A DNA stretch of 36,755 nucleotides from Weeksellaceae bacterium TAE3-ERU29. GTDB taxonomy: Bacteria; Bacteroidota; Bacteroidia; Flavobacteriales; Weeksellaceae. This document shows, piece after piece, positions 1-7,549 of the stretch. The position numbers and the translations under genes are program-made. The first letter of the stretch is position 1. The number at the start of each line of letters is the position of its first letter. The stretch spans positions 1-36,755 of the forward strand of contig JAHUUM010000023.1 in assembly GCA_019218445.1 (NCBI GenBank). Reading direction: 5' to 3'. The notes below the pieces were generated by a model, which made no database searches, had not been told where the DNA came from, and was given only the letters and a program-made list of their open reading frames with translations.

Positions 1-319
1 ACTGAACTTGTTTCAGTATCGCATTAAATATCCCCTTGAGGGGATTATAGGGGTGTTTATTCTTTTTATTTTTTCTGTTTTCATGTCATTGCGAGGAACG
101 AAGCAACCTTAATTAATGAGACTCTGAAATAAATTCAGAGTGACAAACGCAATCATGCTGAACTTGTTTCAGCATCGCATTCGCAAAAGAGATTACTTCG
201 CAAACTCGCAATGACGTTTACTTCTAAAAACACCCTCTCGAGACCTCCCTCAAGGGAGGAACAAAACACACCCCCCCCTTCAGGAGGATAAAGGGGGAGG
301 TTATAACCAAAGCTCAGCC
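1..319. repeat. Gene-free region of nested palindromic repeats
   Basis: No coding sequence is visible. The stretch holds several perfect or near-perfect hairpins: ACTGAA/TTCAGT (1-17), ACTCTGAA/TTCAGAGT (121-141), ATGCTGAA/TTCAGCAT (155-175) and CCTCCCT/AGGGAGG (244-259). An 11-bp inverted repeat, GTCATTGCGAG (85-95) and CTCGCAATGAC (205-215), encloses two of the hairpins. The first and third hairpins share the core CTGAACTTGTTTCAG, so at least one unit is repeated inside the window. This looks like a REP or MITE-like intergenic element, several of which have piled up downstream of the LOG gene. The hairpins could also help end transcription of that operon. Confidence 0.7.
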
Positions 320-1027
320 TTAGAAATTCTGTTTAACAGCATATTTATCATAGAACTTTTTAATGTGTTCCACAGCTTCTTCTGCCGTATCTACCAATCG
401 GAAAAGTTTTAAATCTTCTTTATTTATTCTATTTTCTACTAAAAGTGTTTCTGTAAACCAATCTAACAAACCTCCCCAATAATCTTTCCCTACCAAAACA
501 ATCGGGAATTCGCCTATTTTATCTGTCTGAATTAAAGTCAAAGCTTCAAAAAGTTCGTCCAATGTTCCAAAGCCCCCCGGTAAGACTACAAAGCCTTGTG
601 CATATTTTACCAACATAACTTTTCTAACAAAAAAGTAATCAAACTGATGACTTAAATTTGCATCTATATACTCATTATTCCCTGCCTCAAAAGGCAATTC
701 AATTCCTAATCCTACCGATTTTCCTCCGCCTTCTCTCGCTCCTTTATTCGCAGCCTCCATAATACCCGGCCCTCCACCGGTAATAACACCAAAACCTATT
801 TTTGTGATACCATAAGCTATATCTTCTGCCAGCTTATAATATCTATCGTCAGTTTTTGTTCTCGCAGAACCAAAAATAGAAACACAAGGCCCTATTTTTG
901 CCATACTCTCAAAGCCTTGTACAAACTCACCCATCATTTTAAACAACATCCAAGAGTCGTTTATTTTCACCTCATTCCAGTCTTTCTGTCTGAATTTATC
1001 TGAAATTCTTTTATCGTTTTCGTTCAT
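320..1027 (-). CDS. LOG-family nucleoside 5'-monophosphate phosphoribohydrolase (TIGR00730 type)
   Basis: This 235-residue protein has the two signatures of the LOG (LONELY GUY) family: GGGPGIMEAANKGA near residue 85 and PGGFGTLDE near residue 150, followed by a helix with EALTLIQ. LOG enzymes have a Rossmann-like fold and split a nucleoside monophosphate into base and ribose 5-phosphate. They were formerly misnamed lysine decarboxylases. The N-terminal 35 residues are charged and probably a family-specific extension. It is the last gene of a four-gene minus-strand operon, and its start overlaps the end of the upstream exonuclease gene by 17 bases, which suggests translational coupling. The substrate in this organism, AMP or another nucleotide, cannot be told from sequence. 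Confidence 0.88.
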   Translation of the reverse strand: MNENDKRISDKFRQKDWNEVKINDSWMLFKMMGEFVQGFESMAKIGPCVSIFGSARTKTDDRYYKLAEDIAYGITKIGFGVITGGGPGIMEAANKGAREGGGKSVGLGIELPFEAGNNEYIDANLSHQFDYFFVRKVMLVKYAQGFVVLPGGFGTLDELFEALTLIQTDKIGEFPIVLVGKDYWGGLLDWFTETLLVENRINKEDLKLFRLVDTAEEAVEHIKKFYDKYAVKQNF

Positions 1028-2351
1028 TTCTCGGTATTTTTATATTTTCTTCTTTATCAAAAGGAACAATCTTTATTGATTTATAATTTTTAATAAATGT
1101 TCTAATCAATGCTTTTGTATAAATTGTAGAATTTAAATTAAGTGATATTTTTTCTCTAATACTCTTGTCTTCAAACTGATTAAAATAAGTGAAAAATCCA
1201 TAACTTATCAACCTTTCATTTTTAATCATTATAAAACTTTTTTCTCTCGGCGTCCTTCCTTTGTCTAAAATTATGAAATTTTCATGTTCAAACTTCAAAG
1301 ATTTTTTGAATTTATTGATTTTTGAGTTCCTTTCGCTTATACTGTCTTTCTCATCAAAATTAAAAAACCGCTCTAAAGCTTCTTTTTCTTTAAACGCTTT
1401 ATTTCTTGTAGGAAAAAGTAACAATGGAGATTTCTTATTTATAAAAACTTTCTCTATTTCTAAACTTTGCTTTCCGGTTTCCTTTTCTTTTTTTACAAAT
1501 AATCCATATTTAAAAAAGAGATCTTTCCCGGCTACCGGAATATAATTCTTATGGAGTTTTCTTTCGTGCTGAGCTTTGAGTAATGCTACTAAATAACTTC
1601 CTGTCGTTTCAAAAGTTACTCGTGCTACAACATTCTGAATATGCTGTTTTTTCACTTTATCAGATGCAAAATCAGCGTTCACCTCAACTGCAATATTTCT
1701 CGTTGCATTTAAATAAAATACCTTTCCATTAACTGTATGATAATAATAAGCACCGGCTTTCTCGGGTAAGCCCTGTTGCAGTCGAAGTAATTTATTTACA
1801 TGTTCTTTATTATTTGGATCACTCTGGGCATATAATTGAATAATTTTTTTAGACGAATCTTTCTCCAAAAGTAATTTAAAAAGCTCTAAAGTTGCCAATG
1901 TATCGCCCTGTGCTCGGTGTCTGTTATTTACCGGAATTCCGAGAGATTTACACAATTTCCCCAGCGAATATGATTCTTCTTCCGGAATCAAGCGTTGACT
2001 TAACTCTAAAGTATCCAGTGTTTCTCTTTCAAAATCAAACCCTAAAGACTTAAATTCCTGACGAAGCATTCTATAATCGAATACCACACCATGCCCCACA
2101 ATTACACAATCTTGCGTAATTTCTATCACTCGCTTAGCAAGTTCATAGAATTTAGGAGCACGCCTTACCATTTTATCGGTAATTCCCGTAAGTTTCTGAA
2201 CGTATTGATCTATTGAGCGTTCAGGGTTTATCATAGAGCCAAATTGATCTGTAATCTCCTCCCCATCAAACTGATAAATTGCTAAATCAATTATTTTCTC
2301 TTCGCCTTTTTTACCACCGGTCGCCTCTATGTCGAGTATTGCATATTTCAA
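1011..2351 (-). CDS. DnaQ-like 3'-5' exonuclease with degenerate GIY-YIG-like segment
   Basis: The 446-residue protein begins with a DEDDh exonuclease domain (about 1-165). Its motifs are D7 and E9 in motif I, D92 in a GHGVVFDYRML motif II, and H145 with D150 in HRAQGD, so all five catalytic acids and the histidine are present. This is the fold of the DNA polymerase III epsilon subunit. Residues about 195-275 resemble the GIY-YIG nuclease domain of UvrC and Cho, but the signature is eroded: GAYYY replaces GIYYF and FYLN replaces YIG. The C-terminal 170 residues, rich in lysine, match nothing I recognise. It lies 12 bases downstream of the HerA-like gene and overlaps the LOG gene. A role in DNA repair or end trimming is inferred. 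Confidence 0.85.
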   Translation of the reverse strand: MKYAILDIEATGGKKGEEKIIDLAIYQFDGEEITDQFGSMINPERSIDQYVQKLTGITDKMVRRAPKFYELAKRVIEITQDCVIVGHGVVFDYRMLRQEFKSLGFDFERETLDTLELSQRLIPEEESYSLGKLCKSLGIPVNNRHRAQGDTLATLELFKLLLEKDSSKKIIQLYAQSDPNNKEHVNKLLRLQQGLPEKAGAYYYHTVNGKVFYLNATRNIAVEVNADFASDKVKKQHIQNVVARVTFETTGSYLVALLKAQHERKLHKNYIPVAGKDLFFKYGLFVKKEKETGKQSLEIEKVFINKKSPLLLFPTRNKAFKEKEALERFFNFDEKDSISERNSKINKFKKSLKFEHENFIILDKGRTPREKSFIMIKNERLISYGFFTYFNQFEDKSIREKISLNLNSTIYTKALIRTFIKNYKSIKIVPFDKEENIKIPRNERKR

Positions 2352-2363
2352 AACTAAAAAATT

Positions 2364-3917
2364 CTATCTTCTTCTACTTCTCGTTTTCTTTATTCCCAAA
2401 GTTCCTAAAATGGAACGCGTGATTTCTCTTGTAAATGTCCTTCCTAAATCTCTTGCCATTGGACTATTAATCACGCTGCTCATAAATGATTTTTCTTCTT
2501 TTGGTTTAGAAATCTTTGTATTTGTGTTCTTTGATTCTTGCTCTTCTTTATCCGCCGCCTTTTCAATTTTTTCAGTTAAAATTTCGTAGGCAGATTCTCG
2601 GTTAATATCTTCTGCATATTTCGCCACTAAAGCAGATTTAGATACAAAATTATTTAACTCAGCATCAGTAAGAATATCCATACGGGATTGTGGCGTTTGT
2701 AAAAAAGTATGCACCAAAGGTGTCGGCTTTCCTTTTTCGCTGAGAGCTGTAATAAACGCTTCTCCTATTCCTAAATCGGTAATTAATTCATCGGTTTTAT
2801 AAAACTCTGTAATCGGATAATTTTCTACCGCTTTTTTAATTTCTTTTCGGTCTTTTGCGGTAAATCCTCTTAAAGCATGTTGAACTTTTAATCCTAACTG
2901 ACTTAAAACTCCGTCCGGAATATCGCCCGGCACTTGTGTTACGAAAAACACTCCCACTCCTTTTGAACGAATCAATTTAACAACGGTTTCTATTTGATTT
3001 AATAAAGTTTTTGATGCTTCATTAAATATTAAATGTGCTTCGTCTATAAATAAACATAATTTAGGTTTCGATTGGTCGCCAACTTCCGGAAAAGTAGCAT
3101 AAATTTCAGCCAAAAGGCTCAACATGAAAGTTGAAAACAAATTTGGTTTATTTTGAATATCTGTAAGCCTAACAATACTTATGACTCCTTTTTCATTTCT
3201 TTTCTCCAACAAATCGGCAACATCAAAAGACGGCTCGCCAAAAAATTTATCTGCTCCTTGCTGTTCCAATGCAATTATCTTACGCTGAATCGCTCCAACT
3301 GTAGCTCCCGAAATTGTTCCGTATTCTGACTTTAACTCTTCCGCCCCATCAGGGTTATCTTTTATGTACATTAAGACTTTCTTTAAGTCATCTAAATCTA
3401 CCAAGGGCAATGCACGATCATCACAAAACTTAAATATTACAGAAATTACACTTTCTTGCGTATCGTTTAATTCTAAAATCTTACTTAACAAAATTGGCCC
3501 GAACTCTGTAACCGTAGCTTTTAATTTAGCTCCTTTTTCTTCGCTCAAACTTAAAAACTCTACCGGTTTTCCTTCTGCGGTATAATTCATTTTTAACAAA
3601 TCATATCGTTCTTGGATTTTTGGATTTTCAGGATTCCCCGGCATTGCCAATCCACTTAAATCTCCTTTTACATCCATAACCAAACTCGGTACGCCGGCAT
3701 CTGACAACTGTTCTACTATCAACTGCATAGTTTTCGTCTTTCCCGTTCCTGTTGCTCCGGCAATTAACCCGTGTCGGTTCATGGTTTTTAAAGGGATATT
3801 CACCTCTGTTTCAGGAATTACTACATTGTCTAATTTTCCTTTCCCTATGGTTATATATTCTCCTTTTGTAGTATAGCCTTGCTGTATTTCTGATATAAAT
3901 GATTGCTGATTACTCAT
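2364..3917 (-). CDS. HerA-like ATPase (DUF853 / YjgR family)
   Basis: The 517-residue protein has a P-loop GATGTGKTKT at about 54-63 and a Walker B segment LCLFIDEAHLIF near 290, in the arrangement typical of the FtsK/HerA superfamily branch called DUF853 (E. coli YjgR). The RHGLIAGATGTGKT context and the later FFVTQVPGDIPD segment are characteristic of that branch. The C-terminus is a basic tail (TRSRRR), and about 40 residues before it are lysine- and glutamate-rich. HerA proteins are hexameric DNA translocases that work with nucleases. The DnaQ-type exonuclease gene starts 12 bases downstream, so a helicase-nuclease pair is a reasonable inference, though the DUF853 branch itself is poorly characterised. 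Confidence 0.9.
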   Translation of the reverse strand: MSNQQSFISEIQQGYTTKGEYITIGKGKLDNVVIPETEVNIPLKTMNRHGLIAGATGTGKTKTMQLIVEQLSDAGVPSLVMDVKGDLSGLAMPGNPENPKIQERYDLLKMNYTAEGKPVEFLSLSEEKGAKLKATVTEFGPILLSKILELNDTQESVISVIFKFCDDRALPLVDLDDLKKVLMYIKDNPDGAEELKSEYGTISGATVGAIQRKIIALEQQGADKFFGEPSFDVADLLEKRNEKGVISIVRLTDIQNKPNLFSTFMLSLLAEIYATFPEVGDQSKPKLCLFIDEAHLIFNEASKTLLNQIETVVKLIRSKGVGVFFVTQVPGDIPDGVLSQLGLKVQHALRGFTAKDRKEIKKAVENYPITEFYKTDELITDLGIGEAFITALSEKGKPTPLVHTFLQTPQSRMDILTDAELNNFVSKSALVAKYAEDINRESAYEILTEKIEKAADKEEQESKNTNTKISKPKEEKSFMSSVINSPMARDLGRTFTREITRSILGTLGIKKTRSRRR

Positions 3918-3943
3918 GCTAAGTTTTTAGTTTTAAATATAAC

Positions 3944-4936
3944 TTATTTATTTTTAAATGTATAATTAAATTCTACCAATACAGGATAATGATCGGAATA
4001 ATCCACCCTTTTCACTTTAGTAGAATGTACTCCAAACTCAGGTGATGCAAACACATGGTCTATTCTTATCGGGAATTTAAAATCATGAAAAGTGGTACCC
4101 AGACCTGAACCTCCTTTCACAAAAGTATCTTTTAAGTCTCCTCTCACTTTGTAATATTCGTATGAAGATGGCACTGCGTTAAAGTCTCCGCCTACAATTA
4201 CGGGATAAGGAGAAGTATCAATTATACGTTTTATTTCTTTTACTTGTTTTTGGTGAGCTTTAAATGATGTTGATAGATAATGGTTTATTTGCATTATATT
4301 ATTTTTCAGGTTTTTTTTATCATAAATATCAATTATTTGTTCTTTTTTCACTCTTGTGGAAGATAAATGAAGATTGATTACCCGAATGGTATCATTATTA
4401 AATTTTATATCTGCATAACAGGCTCTTATCTTTTCATCACTTATTTTTAATTGCTTTGATTCTATAATTGGAAATTTACTCAAAATTTCTATCGCTTCAT
4501 AATTCTCTGTATAATTAAAATTCTTTTTTAAAAAATCTTTATTGTTTAATGGCAATTCCTGTAAAATTAAAATATCGGGGCGTTCTTTTTGTACTAATTT
4601 TTCTATCTCATTTTCTTTTTTTAAGGATAACACTTTCAAATTATAAGTCATAAATTTTAGATTAGACTCTTTTATTTTCTCTGCTCCATAAATATGGTAA
4701 ATTCGATTAAATGGCTTTACTAAACCTATGCTTAAAAAGATAAATAACAGTGCTATTTTCCAACGATAAATCAACCAAAATAATATCAAAATAACATCAA
4801 AGATTATTACCACAGGGAAAATTAATGCAGAATATTCAAAGATAGTTGTTACGTTTGGGGACACCCATTGATTAATATATACGCTGTATCCTACAAGAAT
4901 TACAATCAGGTTTATAAAAAAAATCAGTCGTTTCAT
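3944..4936 (-). CDS. Membrane-anchored endonuclease/exonuclease/phosphatase (EEP) family protein
   Basis: The 330-residue protein starts with a hydrophobic region of about 85 residues that forms two or three membrane segments, followed by an EEP (DNase I/ExoIII-like) domain. The catalytic motifs are visible in order: MTYNLKVLS, ILILQELPL with the metal-binding Glu, INLHLSS, GGDFNAVPSS, RIDHVF and SDHYPV with the final Asp-His. Bacteroidota carry many such proteins with an N-terminal membrane anchor; the substrate can be nucleic acid, sphingomyelin or a phosphoinositide-like head group, and the motifs do not decide which. The active domain probably faces the periplasm. It is the first gene of the operon, 26 bases upstream of the HerA-like gene, behind a TATTTTTG box. 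Confidence 0.85.
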   Translation of the reverse strand: MKRLIFFINLIVILVGYSVYINQWVSPNVTTIFEYSALIFPVVIIFDVILILFWLIYRWKIALLFIFLSIGLVKPFNRIYHIYGAEKIKESNLKFMTYNLKVLSLKKENEIEKLVQKERPDILILQELPLNNKDFLKKNFNYTENYEAIEILSKFPIIESKQLKISDEKIRACYADIKFNNDTIRVINLHLSSTRVKKEQIIDIYDKKNLKNNIMQINHYLSTSFKAHQKQVKEIKRIIDTSPYPVIVGGDFNAVPSSYEYYKVRGDLKDTFVKGGSGLGTTFHDFKFPIRIDHVFASPEFGVHSTKVKRVDYSDHYPVLVEFNYTFKNK

Positions 4937-4952
4937 AGTTTCTATAAGCTCA

Positions 4953-4960
4953 CAAAAATA
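4953..4960 (-). promoter_or_regulatory. Putative -7 box of the EEP-HerA-exonuclease-LOG operon
   Basis: TATTTTTG on the minus strand matches the Bacteroidota -7 consensus TAnnTTTG and lies 17 bases upstream of the EEP start codon. No good -33 TTG was found at the expected spacing, so the match rests on the -7 box alone. Confidence 0.45.
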
Positions 4961-5032
4961 ACCAAATATGTTTTTAGGACTATAATTTTAGGTTAAAAAG
5001 TACAATAAATAAATTATTTTTATTTAAAACCT

Positions 5033-5040
5033 TAAATTTG
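5033..5040 (+). promoter_or_regulatory. Putative -7 box for the small Cys protein and sigma factor genes
   Basis: TAAATTTG matches TAnnTTTG and ends 25 bases before the ATG of the small membrane protein. Together with the oppositely directed box at 4953-4960 it makes this 129-base gap a divergent promoter region. A -33 element is not convincing. Confidence 0.5.
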
Positions 5041-5065
5041 TACCTTTAAATTATATTAATTCATT

Positions 5066-5251
5066 ATGAAAATATTATTGATTACCATTGTTTTATTATT
5101 ATTGGCAGTTGCCGGAATTGCTATAAAATTATGGGCAAAAAAAGACGGTAAGTTTGCAGGAACTTGTGCCAGTCAAAATCCACATCTTAACAAAGAGAAT
5201 GAGCCTTGCGGTTTTTGTGGGAAAATGCCGGAACAGTGCGATAATCAATAA
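5066..5251 (+). CDS. Small membrane-anchored four-cysteine protein
   Basis: This 61-residue protein has one hydrophobic helix (about residues 2-23) followed by a short soluble tail containing four cysteines: C34 in GTCASQNP, C48 and C51 in EPCGFCGK, and C58. The CxxC pair plus two flanking cysteines could bind zinc or an iron-sulfur cluster, or could be redox active. There is no CxxCH haem motif. I recall similar short proteins in Flavobacteriia annotated only as membrane or secreted protein, with no known function. The gene ends 8 bases before the sigma factor start, so the two are probably co-transcribed and perhaps translationally coupled. Its function is unknown. Confidence 0.75.
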   Translation: MKILLITIVLLLLAVAGIAIKLWAKKDGKFAGTCASQNPHLNKENEPCGFCGKMPEQCDNQ

Positions 5252-5259
5252 CTCTTTTT

Positions 5260-5811
5260 TTGAACAGAACAGAACTTTCTTCTCTTATAAACGATTGCAA
5301 AAAAGGGAAACAATCGGCACAGACGACCCTCATGAATCTTTTATGGGACAGGATTTTTTATTATGTCCTGAGTAAAATACATAACAAAACTGATGCTGAG
5401 GATATTACTATTAAAACTTTCACTAAGGTTTTTAGAAAATTAAGGCTTTATAATGATGATTTTGATTTTCTTACTTGGGTACGAGCTATTGCTCATAATA
5501 CCATGATAGACCATATTCGTAAAAAGCCTGAATTAAATATTTCTATCGATAATGAGTTCTCTAATATAGATTTAGCCTCTGCTACACCAAGCCCTGAGCA
5601 GTCTATGATTACTCAACAAAATAACGATGAGCTTTTGGCTGAAATAGAAAAACTTCCCGAAATTTACCGTAAAGTAATAAGTCTTCGTTATTTAGAAGAT
5701 AAAACTTACAAACAAATCGCTACTCAATTAAATCTTTCACTTTCTAACGTAAAAGTTAGGTTGCTACGTGCCAGAAAATTACTGGAAGAGGCTATTAATA
5801 ATAAGCCTTAA
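5260..5811 (+). CDS. ECF-type RNA polymerase sigma factor
   Basis: The 183-residue protein shows sigma region 2 (about 20-90: KTDAEDITIKTFTKVF, then FLTWVRAIAHNTMIDHIRK) and region 4 (about 125-178: LPEIYRKVISLRYLEDKTYKQIA, then SNVKVRLLRARKLL, a helix-turn-helix). This is the layout of a short extracytoplasmic-function sigma factor that recruits RNA polymerase to a specific promoter set. The start is TTG at 5260. The in-frame stop at 5242-5244 leaves no other standard start, and the next ATG (codon 25) would remove the conserved LINDCKKGKQSA helix. It follows the small cysteine protein by 8 bases. No anti-sigma gene follows; a methyltransferase does. Confidence 0.88.
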   Translation: MNRTELSSLINDCKKGKQSAQTTLMNLLWDRIFYYVLSKIHNKTDAEDITIKTFTKVFRKLRLYNDDFDFLTWVRAIAHNTMIDHIRKKPELNISIDNEFSNIDLASATPSPEQSMITQQNNDELLAEIEKLPEIYRKVISLRYLEDKTYKQIATQLNLSLSNVKVRLLRARKLLEEAINNKP

Positions 5812-5848
5812 AAACAAAATTATTCTATCATTAATTTGAAACTACAAA

Positions 5849-6514
5849 ATGTCTAAACATACAGAACAAGAATTAAAAGAAATAGCAGCCCAATTAAAAT
5901 GCCCCAATGGAGAAAAAGGCTTAAAGGTTGCGGACAATATGTTCCAAACAAATACTGAAATGCTTGTAGAATCTTTAAAATATTTAGACCTGCAAGAGAA
6001 TCAGAAAATCTTAGAGATTGGACACGGAAACTGCAAACATTTGCAATCTATATTATCTAAAGCAGAAAATCTTAAATACACAGGTTTAGATATTTCTGAT
6101 TTAATGAATCAACAAGCCAAAGAGAATAATAAAACCGAAATAGAAAACGGACAAACCGAATTTATTATTTATGACGGTGAAAATATTCCTTTTAAAGAAA
6201 ATACTTTTGACAAAATTGTTACTGTAAATACACTCTATTTCTTTAAAGCCCCCATTAATTTCTTCTCACAAATTGCTCAAATTTTAAAACCTACAGGAAT
6301 TTTCGTATTAACTTTTCAAGAAAAATCATTTCTGGAAAAACTCGCTTTTACAAAATATAATTTTAGATTATATGATATTGATGAAGCCTTAATTACTTTA
6401 GAAAAATCGGGATTAAACCCAATGAAAGAAATTTTAAAGCAAGGAAAAGTGATTAGTAAATTAGGAGAAGAAGTCCTTCGTTCTTATTATATTATCCCTT
6501 GTAAATTGGCTTAA
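5849..6514 (+). CDS. Class I SAM-dependent methyltransferase
   Basis: The 221-residue protein has the class I methyltransferase fold markers: motif I ILEIGHGNCKHL (about 54-65), the acidic end of strand 2 in YTGLDIS (about 77-83), and a motif IV-like stretch FDKIVTVNTLYFF (about 127-139). The overall pattern resembles the UbiE/Methyltransf_11 group, whose substrates are small molecules. The substrate cannot be inferred here. It starts 37 bases after the sigma factor gene on the same strand and probably belongs to that transcript. The next 151 bases, up to lipA, hold a separate promoter box and no other gene. Confidence 0.82.
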   Translation: MSKHTEQELKEIAAQLKCPNGEKGLKVADNMFQTNTEMLVESLKYLDLQENQKILEIGHGNCKHLQSILSKAENLKYTGLDISDLMNQQAKENNKTEIENGQTEFIIYDGENIPFKENTFDKIVTVNTLYFFKAPINFFSQIAQILKPTGIFVLTFQEKSFLEKLAFTKYNFRLYDIDEALITLEKSGLNPMKEILKQGKVISKLGEEVLRSYYIIPCKLA

Positions 6515-6635
6515 ACAATAGATTTAACACACTTAATATTTAACAAATTTTCTATATTTTAAGCTCATAAGTTTAAACTCAATACAAATACATCACTTTA
6601 TAAATCCTATTCTTAGCTATTCCCATTATTTTCAT

Positions 6636-6643
6636 TAACTTTG
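6636..6643 (+). promoter_or_regulatory. Putative -7 box of lipA-cinA
   Basis: TAACTTTG matches TAnnTTTG and ends 22 bases before the lipA ATG. A purine-rich AGAAGGA at 6657-6663 lies just before the start and is the clearest Shine-Dalgarno-like sequence I noticed in the window. No good -33 motif is visible. Confidence 0.5.
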
Positions 6644-6665
6644 TTCAGTAATAAATAGAAGGATT

Positions 6666-7544
6666 ATGTCGAATGCAGTAGCAGAAACAAAAACTACCCA
6701 TACACCTAAGCCTAAATGGTTACGCGTAAAACTCCCAACAGGGAAGAAATACCGTGAGCTTAGAGAAACAGTAGATAATTATAAATTAAATACCATTTGC
6801 CAAAGTGGTAGTTGCCCAAACATGGGTGAATGCTGGGGAGAAGGTACCGCAACATTTATGATTTTAGGGAATATCTGTACACGTTCTTGTGGTTTCTGCG
6901 GTGTAAAAACCGGACGTCCCGGAGCAGTAGATTGGGCAGAACCGGAAAAAGTAGCTCGTTCTATAAAATTAATGGGTATAAAACACGCCGTATTAACTTC
7001 TGTAGACAGAGATGACTTAAGAGATATGGGTGCTATTATTTGGGCAGAAACAGTAAATGCTGTTAGAAGAATAAGCCCCGGTACTACAATGGAAACGCTT
7101 ATTCCGGATTTCCAAGGGAGAACAAAACTTGTAGATAAAATGCTGAAAGTTGCGCCGGAAGTAATTTCGCATAACATGGAAACTGTAAGACGTCTAACGC
7201 GAGAAGTACGTATTCAGGCAAAATATGACAGAAGTTTAGATGTGCTTAAATATTTGAAAGATCAAGGGCAACGCCGAGTAAAAACAGGAATCATGTTGGG
7301 CTTAGGCGAAGAGTTAGACGAGGTTTACCAAACAATAGAAGACATTCACAGTGCGGGAGTAGATATTATTACTATTGGGCAGTATTTGCAGCCTACAAAA
7401 AAACATTTACCCGTAAAACGCTTTATAACACCGGAAGAATTTAAAGCTTTAGAAAATTTCGCGAGAAGTTTAGGCGGATTCCGACATATAGAAAGCAGTC
7501 CGTTGGTACGTTCATCTTACCACGCAGAAAAACATATTTTATAA
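6666..7544 (+). CDS. lipA: Lipoyl synthase
   Basis: LipA is a radical-SAM enzyme that inserts two sulfur atoms into octanoyl groups on lipoyl-dependent enzyme subunits such as pyruvate dehydrogenase E2. All six cluster cysteines are present: C45, C50 and C56 (the auxiliary, sacrificial cluster) and C71, C75 and C78 in CTRSCGFC (the radical-SAM cluster). The C-terminal RSSYHAE supplies the conserved RSSY serine ligand. The length of 292 residues is normal. The start is supported by AGAAGGA a few bases upstream. cinA follows after 5 bases, so the two form an operon. lipB is not in the window. Confidence 0.97.
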   Translation: MSNAVAETKTTHTPKPKWLRVKLPTGKKYRELRETVDNYKLNTICQSGSCPNMGECWGEGTATFMILGNICTRSCGFCGVKTGRPGAVDWAEPEKVARSIKLMGIKHAVLTSVDRDDLRDMGAIIWAETVNAVRRISPGTTMETLIPDFQGRTKLVDKMLKVAPEVISHNMETVRRLTREVRIQAKYDRSLDVLKYLKDQGQRRVKTGIMLGLGEELDEVYQTIEDIHSAGVDIITIGQYLQPTKKHLPVKRFITPEEFKALENFARSLGGFRHIESSPLVRSSYHAEKHIL

Positions 7545-7549
7545 CAAAA

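Noticed and set aside
2364-3917. HerA-like gene as part of a classic HerA-NurA or HerA-DUF4297 defence pair
   Set aside because: No NurA, SIR2 or DUF4297 partner is present, and the protein belongs to the DUF853 branch. The neighbouring DnaQ-type exonuclease is kept only as a speculative partner.
6779-7177. Long open frame on the minus strand opposite lipA
   Set aside because: It is antisense to an intact, highly conserved gene and has no recognisable protein pattern.
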